Shown here: in pieces, positions 7,782 through 14,397 of the stretch
Position numbering within the stretch: the stretch's first letter is position 1
Layout: every line of letters starts with the position of its first letter
NCBI GenBank assembly: GCA_910579075.1
Contig: CAJTSV010000041.1
Span: 1-21,591, forward strand
Direction of reading: 5' to 3'
Source: an uncultured Eubacterium sp.
GTDB taxonomy: Bacteria > Bacillota > Clostridia > Lachnospirales > Lachnospiraceae
Length of the DNA stretch: 21,591 nucleotides
Program-made: the position numbers and the translations under genes
Notes under the pieces: model-generated
Databases searched by the model: none
Seen by the model: only the letters and a program-made list of their open reading frames with translations
What the model was told of the DNA's origin: nothing

Positions 7782-8732
7782 ATGAAACAGGAAACAGGAA
7801 ATACGGACAAAATGCCGCAGGGCATGAAAAAGCTGGCCGTGGTCGGGAGCATTAACATGGATATGACCGTTACGGCAGAGCGGATTCCGCAAAAGGGCGA
7901 GACGCTGCGCGGGGACAGCATCAGCCTGATACCGGGCGGCAAGGGTGCGAACCAGGCTGTGGCAATGGCAAAGCTGGGCGCGCAGGTGGAAATGTTCGGC
8001 TGCGTGGGGGATGATGGCAACGGTGCGCTGCTTTTGGAAAACTTAAAGCAGGCCGGGGTAAAGACAGAGCACATCAAAGTCTGCAAAGATACGCCGACTG
8101 GAATAGCCATGATAACCGTGGCAGAAAATGACAATACGATTATCGTTGTACCGGGGGCAAACGGCAGGGCAGACCGTGCATATATAGACGAAATCAAGCC
8201 TTATTTAAAGGAGTGTGATATGGTCGTGCTCCAGCATGAAATCCCGCTGGACACTGTTTCCTATGTGGTGGATTTCTGTGCAGAAAATGGAATCCAGGCG
8301 GTATTAAATCCGGCTCCGGCAGCAGAAGTGCCAATGAGCGTGATTGAAAAGGTGACCTATGTCACGCCGAACGAGCATGAAGCAGTGCTGATTTTCGGGG
8401 AAGGGAAAGAGACAGCGGAGCTTTTGAAGCAGTACCCGGAAAAACTGATTATCACGCAGGGCTCGAAGGGCGTGTCCGCCTGCCTGGCATCCGGGGAAAT
8501 CCTGCAGGTTCCGGCAAGGCCGGCACAGGTAGCAGACACGACGGGTGCAGGAGATACGTTAAACGGCGCTTTCTGTGTCAGAAGGGCAGCAGGAGATGAC
8601 TTGAAAGCAGCTTTATTATATGCCAATACGGCAGCAAGCCTTTCTACGGAAAAATTTGGTGCGCAGGCCGGGATGCCGTCCGCACAGGAAGTGGAAAAGG
8701 AACTGGAAAAAACCGCAGCACAGCCGGAATAA
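7782..8732 (+). CDS. rbsK: Ribokinase
   Basis: Ribokinase phosphorylates D-ribose with ATP to ribose 5-phosphate in the cytoplasm. The 316-residue PfkB-family protein has the first signature GGKGAN (residues 52-57), NPAPA (176-180), the ribokinase-type TPNEHEA region, and the second signature DTTGAGD (252-258), whose last Asp is the catalytic base. It starts four bases after the rbsR stop, with AAGGAG inside the end of rbsR. The N-terminal extension of about 14 residues before MKKLAVVGSINMD is unusual; a second ATG lies at 7824, but the ribosome site favours 7782. No lesion is seen. Confidence 0.95.
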   Translation: MKQETGNTDKMPQGMKKLAVVGSINMDMTVTAERIPQKGETLRGDSISLIPGGKGANQAVAMAKLGAQVEMFGCVGDDGNGALLLENLKQAGVKTEHIKVCKDTPTGIAMITVAENDNTIIVVPGANGRADRAYIDEIKPYLKECDMVVLQHEIPLDTVSYVVDFCAENGIQAVLNPAPAAEVPMSVIEKVTYVTPNEHEAVLIFGEGKETAELLKQYPEKLIITQGSKGVSACLASGEILQVPARPAQVADTTGAGDTLNGAFCVRRAAGDDLKAALLYANTAASLSTEKFGAQAGMPSAQEVEKELEKTAAQPE

Positions 8733-8758
8733 GCAGAAAAGGAGCATGGAAACAAAAT

Positions 8759-9226
8759 ATGAAACGACAGGGAATATTAAACAGTGAAATATCCCGGGTG
8801 CTTTCCTATATGGGGCACACGGACCAGATATGCATCGGTGACTGCGGCCTTCCGATACCGGAAGAAACGGAGCGGATAGACCTGGCGCTCCGCTTCGGCT
8901 GTCCGTCTTTTTTAGAAGTGCTCGAAGAAGTTGTCCGGGATATGAAAATCGAAAAGATTTATCTGGCCGAGGAGATAAAAGAGAAAAACCCGCAGACGGA
9001 GGCAGAAATATACCGTCTTCTGGCCCGTTTTGAAACCGGTTGCGAAACGGGTTTCAAAACGGATGAAGCAGGAAAAAACGGGCATTGCGCAGAAATGCAG
9101 ACGGAGGCAGAATATGTCCCGCATGCACAGTTAAAAGCAATGACCAAAGCCTGCAGGGCGGTCATCCGCACGGGCGAAACAACGCCATATGCCAATATTA
9201 TCCTGCAGTCCGGCTGCATTTTTTAG
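8759..9226 (+). CDS. rbsD: D-ribose pyranase with an internal expansion
   Basis: RbsD converts the beta-pyranose form of ribose to the furanose form used by ribokinase. The N-terminal block MKRQGILNSEISRVLSYMGH holds the catalytic His20, followed by DCGLPIP and the AEEIKEKNP region. The end, with RTGETTPYANIILQSG, carries the conserved active-site Tyr and Asn. The protein is 155 residues, while the family is usually about 130. The extra 20-25 residues lie around 91-116. They are bracketed by the repeated peptide QTEAE (79-83 and 114-118) and contain the tandem ETGCETGF. The frame stays open and both conserved ends are intact, so the enzyme may work. The start ATG has AAGGAG 14 bases upstream, longer than ideal. 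Confidence 0.9.
   Translation: MKRQGILNSEISRVLSYMGHTDQICIGDCGLPIPEETERIDLALRFGCPSFLEVLEEVVRDMKIEKIYLAEEIKEKNPQTEAEIYRLLARFETGCETGFKTDEAGKNGHCAEMQTEAEYVPHAQLKAMTKACRAVIRTGETTPYANIILQSGCIF
8992..9112 (+). repeat. 16-bp direct repeats bracketing the rbsD expansion
   Basis: GCAGACGGAGGCAGAA occurs perfectly at 8992-9007 and 9097-9112. The offset is 105 bases, exactly 35 codons, so the frame is kept. Between them lies the inverted repeat at 9025-9062. Confidence 0.85.
9025..9062. repeat. 13-bp inverted repeat with operator-like core inside rbsD
   Basis: CCGTTTTGAAACC (9025-9037) and GGTTTCAAAACGG (9050-9062) are perfect reverse complements with a 12-base spacer. Within it, GAAACCGGTTGC (9032-9043) is followed head to tail by GAAACGGGTTTC (9044-9055). 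The latter differs from the promoter operator at 6754-6765 by one base. Confidence 0.85.
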
Positions 9227-9244
9227 GAGAGAGGGGGAAGGGGC

Positions 9245-10735
9245 ATGCAGATTAAGATGCATGGAATCGACAAGTCGTTTGGAGGAAATGCGGTACTCAA
9301 AAGCGCGGGCTTTCTGCTGGACCATGGGGAAACCCATGCGCTGATGGGAGAAAACGGTGCCGGGAAATCCACGCTGATGAAAATACTGACGGGCGTGTAT
9401 ACAAAAGATGCCGGGACAGTGACCGTGGATGGCCGGGAGGTCTGCTACAAAAATCCGCAGGAAGCAGAAAAGGCCGGAATTGTGTTTATTCATCAGGAGC
9501 TGAACGTGCTGTTTGACCTGACGGTGGAAGAAAACATGTTTCTTGGAAAAGAAATTAAAAAAGCGTTCGGTGTCTGTGACAGAAAGGCGATGCGTGAAGA
9601 AGTCCGTAAGATTTTAGACCGCCTTGGCGTAAACATTGACCCGGGACAGCGGATGAATGAGCTGTCGGTCGGGCAGCAGCAGATGATTGAAATTGCAAAG
9701 GCGCTGATGGTGGATGCGAAGGTCATTATTATGGATGAGCCGACCGCGGCGCTGACCCAGAGCGAGACAACGGTGCTGTTTCAGGTTATCAATTCGCTGA
9801 AACAAAAGGGCGTTTCGATTGTCTATATTTCCCACCGCATGGAGGAGATTTTTGAGCTGTGCGACCGGATTACGATACTGAGGGACGGCTCTTATATCGG
9901 GACGAAAAAAATCAGCGAGACGGATATGAACGACGTCGTAAAGATGATGATTGGTCGCGAAATCGGCGAGCGTTATCCGCTGCGCAATGCAAAAACCGGC
10001 GGCGTGGCTTTTGAGGTAAAGGGCTTAAGCTGCCCGGGGGTATTTGAAAACGTGTCGTTTCAGGTGCATGCCGGGGAAGTGCTTGGAGTTTCGGGCCTGA
10101 TGGGCGCGGGCCGCACGGAAATCATGCAGGCGATTTTTGGCAATATGCCGCATGTAACCGGGGAAATTTACCTGGATGGGAAGCAGATTCAAAACCGCAG
10201 CCCGCTGGAAGCGATGAAAAACGGCATTGGATTTATTACGGAAGACCGCAAGGTGGAAGGGCTGATGTTAGAAGAAAGCATCCAGAAAAATATTTCCATT
10301 GCCAATCTCGGACGCATATCCAAAAGCGGCGTGCTGCAAAAGGGTGCCGAGGATGAGCTGGTAAAGCGCGGCATTGAGGAGCTGCATATCAAATGCTTCG
10401 GCCCGCAGCATGAGTGCAGCAACTTAAGTGGCGGCAACCAGCAGAAGGTCGTTTTTGCGAAATGGATTTACACAAACCCGAAGGTGCTTATTTTAGATGA
10501 GCCGACCAGGGGCGTGGATATCGGCGCAAAAAAGGAGATTTACAGCATCATTAATGAACTTGCAGAAAAAGGCGTGGCCATTATTATGGTATCTTCGGAG
10601 CTTCCAGAGGTGCTTGGCATGTCAGACCGGATTATGGTAGTCCAGGAAGGCCATGTCAGGGGTATTTTACATAAGGAAGATGCGGACCAGGAAAATATAA
10701 TGATATTCGCAACAGGAGGGGAGTTACATGAATAG
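9245..10735 (+). CDS. rbsA: Ribose ABC transporter, double ATP-binding subunit
   Basis: RbsA powers ribose import. This 496-residue protein contains two fused ATPase domains, as in all RbsA-type subunits. Domain 1 has Walker A GENGAGKST (35-43), Q-loop Gln84, signature LSVGQQQ (140-146), Walker B IIMDEP (161-166) and His197. Domain 2 has the degenerate Walker A GLMGAGRTE (284-292), signature LSGGNQQK (394-401) and ILDEPTRGVD (416-425); the altered second Walker A is normal for sugar ABC proteins of this class. GGAAGGGG lies just before the start. It overlaps the beginning of rbsC by eight bases, so the two are translationally linked. Confidence 0.95.
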   Translation: MQIKMHGIDKSFGGNAVLKSAGFLLDHGETHALMGENGAGKSTLMKILTGVYTKDAGTVTVDGREVCYKNPQEAEKAGIVFIHQELNVLFDLTVEENMFLGKEIKKAFGVCDRKAMREEVRKILDRLGVNIDPGQRMNELSVGQQQMIEIAKALMVDAKVIIMDEPTAALTQSETTVLFQVINSLKQKGVSIVYISHRMEEIFELCDRITILRDGSYIGTKKISETDMNDVVKMMIGREIGERYPLRNAKTGGVAFEVKGLSCPGVFENVSFQVHAGEVLGVSGLMGAGRTEIMQAIFGNMPHVTGEIYLDGKQIQNRSPLEAMKNGIGFITEDRKVEGLMLEESIQKNISIANLGRISKSGVLQKGAEDELVKRGIEELHIKCFGPQHECSNLSGGNQQKVVFAKWIYTNPKVLILDEPTRGVDIGAKKEIYSIINELAEKGVAIIMVSSELPEVLGMSDRIMVVQEGHVRGILHKEDADQENIMIFATGGELHE

Positions 10736-11663
10736 CAGAAAAGCAGGCAGTTATATTCAGGAATTAGGCGCATTAATCGCACTTGTCCTTCTGGCTGTAA
10801 TGATAAGCATCATCAGCCCGGAATTTCGGACAGTCAGCAACTTTTTATCACTGCTGCGGCAGTCATCGATTAACGGATTTATCGCATTCGGCATGACCTG
10901 CGTCATACTGACAGGCGGGATAGACCTTTCCGTAGGCTCCGTGCTTGCCTTAACCACCGCGTTTTGTGCAAGCTTTATTACAAAAGGGATGCCGGTCGGC
11001 CTGGCCATGCTTCTGGCACTTGTTATCGGTACCGGATTCGGCCTTATCAGCGGCCTTCTTGTAACCAAAGGACGGCTCCAGCCGTTTATTGCAACCCTGA
11101 TTACGATGACGGTATACCGGGGCCTGACCATGATTTTCATGGACGGCAAGCCGATTTCCAACCTGGGGGACAGCTTTTTCTTAAAGCTTGTGGGAAAAGG
11201 AAATATTTTCGGCATTCCGGTTCCGGTTATCCTGTTTCTGGTCATTTTTGCACTCTTTGTATTTATTCTGGAAAAGACGACCTTCGGGCGCAGGATTTAT
11301 GCAACCGGAAGCAACTGGAAATCCGCAAAGCTGGCGGGTGTCAATATTGACCTGACGAAAATGGCAGCCTATGCGATATCCGGATGCATGGCAGCGCTTT
11401 CCGGCCTGATTCTGCTTTCCCGCCTTGGCTCCGCACAGCCGACACTGGGCGACGGCTATGAGCTGGATGCGATTGCAGCCGTTGCCCTCGGCGGTACCAG
11501 CATGAACGGCGGACGCGGGCGAATCTGGAAAACATTTGTAGGTGTTTTGATTATTGCGGTATTAAATAACGGGCTGAATATCCTTGGCGTTACTTCTTAC
11601 TATCAGGATGTGGTTAAGGGAATTGTCATTCTCATTGCGGTAATGTCAGACCGGAAGCGGTAA
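10728..11663 (+). CDS. rbsC: Ribose ABC transporter permease
   Basis: This 311-residue membrane protein forms the ribose channel. It has the BPD_transp_2 pattern: FIAFGMTCVILTGGIDLSVG (the conserved GGIDLSVGS loop), GLLVTKGRLQPFIATL, GRRIYATGSNWKSAKLAGVN with the ATPase-contacting segment, and ELDAIAAVALGGTSMNGGRG near the end. Eight or more hydrophobic segments are visible. Its start lies inside the end of rbsA, with AGGAGGGG upstream. Length and motifs are complete. Confidence 0.94.
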   Translation: MNSRKAGSYIQELGALIALVLLAVMISIISPEFRTVSNFLSLLRQSSINGFIAFGMTCVILTGGIDLSVGSVLALTTAFCASFITKGMPVGLAMLLALVIGTGFGLISGLLVTKGRLQPFIATLITMTVYRGLTMIFMDGKPISNLGDSFFLKLVGKGNIFGIPVPVILFLVIFALFVFILEKTTFGRRIYATGSNWKSAKLAGVNIDLTKMAAYAISGCMAALSGLILLSRLGSAQPTLGDGYELDAIAAVALGGTSMNGGRGRIWKTFVGVLIIAVLNNGLNILGVTSYYQDVVKGIVILIAVMSDRKR

Positions 11664-11788
11664 GAAAGGCTTCGGCATGATAAAGAAATTAGAATTGTAA
11701 TTGAGTCTATGCGGCCGCAGGCAGCGTGTTTCGATAAGAAATGCATGTATTTTATAAAAATGGAAAATGAGTGAAGGAGGATTTTATT
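11664..11788 (+). promoter_or_regulatory. rbsC-rbsB spacer with a dyad element
   Basis: This 125-base gap is the longest inside the operon. It holds TGTTTCGATAAGAAATGCAT (11727-11746), with TTTC and GAAA halves around GATAA, which recurs almost unchanged after rbsB at 12783-12802. The sequence between is AT-rich, and the ribosome site GGAGG is at 11776-11780. A separate promoter or RNA-processing site to raise binding-protein output is possible, but no clear -35/-10 pair is seen. Confidence 0.4.
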
Positions 11789-12745
11789 ATGAAGATGAAA
11801 AAATTAGCAGCGGTATTACTGGCATCCGTTATGATGCTTTCCCTGACAGCCTGCAGCGCGGTATCGGTAGACGGTGAAGGCGGCGGCACAAAAGACCAGA
11901 AGGAGTCTTCCGAGGACAGCGGGGACGGGGATGCAGGCACGGGAAGCGGTTCTATCGGCCTGGCAGTTTCGACACTGAATAACCCGTTCTTTGTAACCCT
12001 GAGCGAGGGTGCAAAGGAAGCAGCCGCAGAAAAGGATGCAGAGCTGATTGTCGTGGATGCCGGAGACGATGCAGCCAAGCAGACGAACGACATTGAAGAC
12101 CTGATTTCCAAAAACATCAGCGTGCTTATCGTAAATCCGGTGGATTCGGATGCGGTAGCTCCGGCAGTGAAGGATGCCGTGGCAAAAGGGATCAAGGTTG
12201 TGTCGGTTGACCGTGTAGTCAATGGCGTGGATGTAGACTGTGCGATAGCTTCGGACAATGTAGCCGGTGCAGAAGCTGCGACGGAATATCTGGTGGGACT
12301 GATTGGCGAAGATGCAAAGGTGGCCGAGCTGCAGGGCGTGTCCGGTGCCAGCGCAACGATTGACCGCGGGGAAGGCTTCCACAATGTGGCAGATGAAAAG
12401 CTGGATGTTGTTTCCAGCCAGACAGCCAATTTCAACCGTTCCGAAGGCATGACGGTTATGGAAAACATGCTGCAGGCCAATTCCGATATCCAGGGCGTGT
12501 TTGCACATAACGATGAAATGGCGCTTGGCGCAGTGGAAGCTATTGGGAATAAAGACATTCTGGTCGTCGGCTTTGATGCGACCGACGATGCAATGGCAGC
12601 AGTTGCAGAAGGCAGAATGGCAGCAACCGTTGCCCAGAAGCCGGATCTGATGGGCGCAACGGCAGTTGAGACGGCTTTGAAGCTGATTGCCGGCGAGAGC
12701 GTGGAAAAAGAGATTCCGGTTGAGGTAGAGCTTGTAACAGAATAA
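11789..12745 (+). CDS. rbsB: Ribose-binding lipoprotein
   Basis: RbsB captures ribose outside the membrane and hands it to RbsAC. The start is taken at ATG 11789, seven bases after the end of GGAGG (a GTG at 11771 would swallow the ribosome site), giving 318 residues. The signal peptide MKMKKLAAVLLASVMMLSLT ends in a lipobox with Cys22 as lipid anchor, followed by an acidic, Gly/Ser-rich linker to about residue 50. The sugar-binding fold then begins with GSIGLAVSTLNNPFFVTLSE and includes VNPVDSDAVAPAVKDA, VSVDRVV, GVFAHNDEMALGAVEAIG and VVGFDATDDA. It is the last rbs gene, where a binding protein often sits. Confidence 0.95.
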   Translation: MKMKKLAAVLLASVMMLSLTACSAVSVDGEGGGTKDQKESSEDSGDGDAGTGSGSIGLAVSTLNNPFFVTLSEGAKEAAAEKDAELIVVDAGDDAAKQTNDIEDLISKNISVLIVNPVDSDAVAPAVKDAVAKGIKVVSVDRVVNGVDVDCAIASDNVAGAEAATEYLVGLIGEDAKVAELQGVSGASATIDRGEGFHNVADEKLDVVSSQTANFNRSEGMTVMENMLQANSDIQGVFAHNDEMALGAVEAIGNKDILVVGFDATDDAMAAVAEGRMAATVAQKPDLMGATAVETALKLIAGESVEKEIPVEVELVTE

Positions 12746-12747
12746 GC

Positions 12748-13022
12748 CTGCAAACAGGGCGCAGTGCGTAAATAAATGAGGCTGTTTCAATAAGAAACAT
12801 ATACAAGAATGGGCACAGTATTTGAAGGAAAATCCGAAAGTAGTGAGCGAGATGTGTAAAGTGATTGAAGATATGCGTGCCCAGGAGCGGAGAGAGGCCA
12901 TGATTGATACAGCGAAACGAATGATAGCGGATGGGATTTTGACCCTCGAAAAAATCGCTGAATATGCTGGCCTCTCCCTTGACGAAGTAAAGAGTCTGCA
13001 AACAGGGCGCAATGCGTAAATA
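12748..13022 (+). repeat. 27-bp direct repeats after rbsB
   Basis: A 27-base sequence beginning CTGCAAACAGGGCGCA and ending TGCGTAAATA occurs at 12748-12774 and 12996-13022 with one mismatch (G/A at its middle). The second copy encodes the end of the Rpn-like tail (LQTGRNA and stop). The first copy starts three bases after the rbsB stop and would encode LQTGRSA and stop in the matching frame. Confidence 0.85.
12798..13019 (+). pseudogene. Rpn-family protein, C-terminal tail
   Basis: The frame is open from just after a TGA at 12777-12779. From 12798 it reads HIQEWAQYLKENPKVVSEMC, then KVIEDMRAQERREAMIDTAK and RMIADGILTLEKIAEYAGLS, ending LDEVKSLQTGRNA. The helical Arg/Glu-rich stretch followed by a small HTH-like end (TLEKIAEYAGLSLDEVKSL) resembles the tail of Rpn/PD-(D/E)XK 'putative transposase' proteins. 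This is recalled, not searched. The nuclease domain is missing. The only start codons are weak, such as TTG at 12822, without a convincing ribosome site. An expressed 65-residue HTH peptide cannot be ruled out. Confidence 0.55.
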
Positions 13023-13032
13023 GATATCCGGA

Positions 13033-14250
13033 TTAAAGGCTCCGCGTGAGGATATCGCTTCCTTTTAAAAATTCCTCTATCGTAAAGAATCCCAGCCGGT
13101 GAATCAGGTCAATGACATAAGGATTTTCTGCCGGGGTTTTATAAGGCGCGGCCGCAGCATAATCATTTACCATGCCGGCTGCCCGAACTGGTTCGAGCAT
13201 TCTTTTGGGCCCGCCCACGCAGCCGCCCGGGCATGCCATGCCTTCGAAGAAATTTCCGTCGGTTTTTCCGCTTAAAATGTTTTCCAGCAGCTTCCTGCAG
13301 TCTGCAACGCCGTTTGCAAATACAGGCTCTAAATGGCAGTCCGGTGCAATCTTTCGGACACATTCCGAAACAGCGTGGCTGACGCCGCCGGTTCTCGCAT
13401 ACAGCCGTCCGGCTTCGGCGGAGTGTTCTTTTTCTTCCCCTTCTATCCGGGAAAAATCCACCTGGAACGTATCAAACATATAGCCCAGTTCTTCGAAGGT
13501 CAGGACAGCATCAATTGCGCCCGCAAGCTCCGGCTCTTTTGCTTCGGCCTTTTTGGCCAGGCACGGCCCGATAAACACGGTACGGATTCCTTTATGCAGC
13601 TGCTTGGCAATGCGCCCGCAGGCAATCATCGGTGATACGGATGCCGGAAGATGTCCGGCAATTTTCTGGAAATCCTTGCGGATAAGCTTAATCCAGACCG
13701 GACAGCAGCAGCTGGTCAGCTGGAACGCTTCCGGCTGCTGCATGTTCTGGGTAAATTCCAGAGATTCTTTTAAGGTCAGGATGTCGGCAAAAGCAGCGAC
13801 TTCAATCATGCCGGCAAATCCAATCTGCTTGAGGGCGCTGCGGACGCGGGAAGGGGTGGCATCTGCCCCGAACTGCCCGATAAATGCCGGGGCCATCAGG
13901 GCATAGACCGGATGCTCCGGTTCCTTTAACATTTCCAGTACTTTGATGGAATCATGGCTGAAGGTCAGGTTCTGGTTTTTGCAGGCTTCGATGCATTTCG
14001 CACAGCCCGTGCATTTATCCGGGTTCAGGACGGCTTTTCCGTCATGGATTTCAAGCGCGTGGAAGGTGCAGGCTGCGACACAGTCCGAATCCTTGCAGTC
14101 ACAGTCTGACATCTTCCAGACAAGCGGATGTTCATCCGGGTGCAGCAGGCAGTCCAGCTGGTGCTGCTCCTTATCGGTGAGGTTTTCTGGCAGCGGGGTG
14201 CCGTCTTTTTTTGCTTTTAAAACGCTGCGGTGCAGTTCGCTGAAGGTCAT
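13033..14250 (-). CDS. [FeFe]-hydrogenase, group B type
   Basis: The 405-residue protein carries an N-terminal ferredoxin part with Cys at 50, 52, 57, 61 and at 80, 83, 86, 90, enough for two [4Fe-4S] clusters. The H-cluster domain follows, with its three signatures: TSCCCPVW (179-186), GPCLAKKAE (228-236) and FFEGMACPGGCVGGPK (334-349). The triple Cys of the first signature and GGCVGGPK of the third match what I know of group B enzymes rather than the common group A (TSCCPAW). Group B is typical of gut Clostridia; its role in H2 turnover is little studied. GAGAGGAG lies upstream of the start. No maturase or partner subunit is adjacent, so electrons probably come from free ferredoxin. Confidence 0.9.
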   Translation of the reverse strand: MTFSELHRSVLKAKKDGTPLPENLTDKEQHQLDCLLHPDEHPLVWKMSDCDCKDSDCVAACTFHALEIHDGKAVLNPDKCTGCAKCIEACKNQNLTFSHDSIKVLEMLKEPEHPVYALMAPAFIGQFGADATPSRVRSALKQIGFAGMIEVAAFADILTLKESLEFTQNMQQPEAFQLTSCCCPVWIKLIRKDFQKIAGHLPASVSPMIACGRIAKQLHKGIRTVFIGPCLAKKAEAKEPELAGAIDAVLTFEELGYMFDTFQVDFSRIEGEEKEHSAEAGRLYARTGGVSHAVSECVRKIAPDCHLEPVFANGVADCRKLLENILSGKTDGNFFEGMACPGGCVGGPKRMLEPVRAAGMVNDYAAAAPYKTPAENPYVIDLIHRLGFFTIEEFLKGSDILTRSL

Positions 14251-14397
14251 GGCTCCTAACTCCTCTCAATCAATCAGATACTTAGTTTATGGTATCAGAG
14301 TATGTGCAGACAGGCAGGAGTTTATGCATGCGAAACGGCCGGGATATCTGGAAACAGCTGTATTCCGGTTTCTGCACGGCCATTTACGGCATGGGGT

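Noticed and set aside
7349..8197. Minus-strand open frame of 282 codons across rbsR and rbsK
   Set aside because: It lies antisense to two well-supported genes and has no recognisable motif or ribosome site.
11771..11788. GTG start for rbsB
   Set aside because: It would place the ribosome site GGAGG inside the coding region and spoil the lipoprotein signal peptide; ATG 11789 fits both.
11752..13012. Two long open frames on the minus strand across rbsB (333 and 398 codons)
   Set aside because: They are antisense to a complete RbsB with signal peptide and family motifs. The predicted peptides are Ser/Ala-rich or Cys/His-rich and fit no family; they result from codon bias.
13023..13056. Terminator between the rbs operon and the hydrogenase (GATATCC / GGATATC)
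   Set aside because: The stem is seven bases with a 20-base loop, has no T-run on either strand, and lies partly in the hydrogenase coding end.
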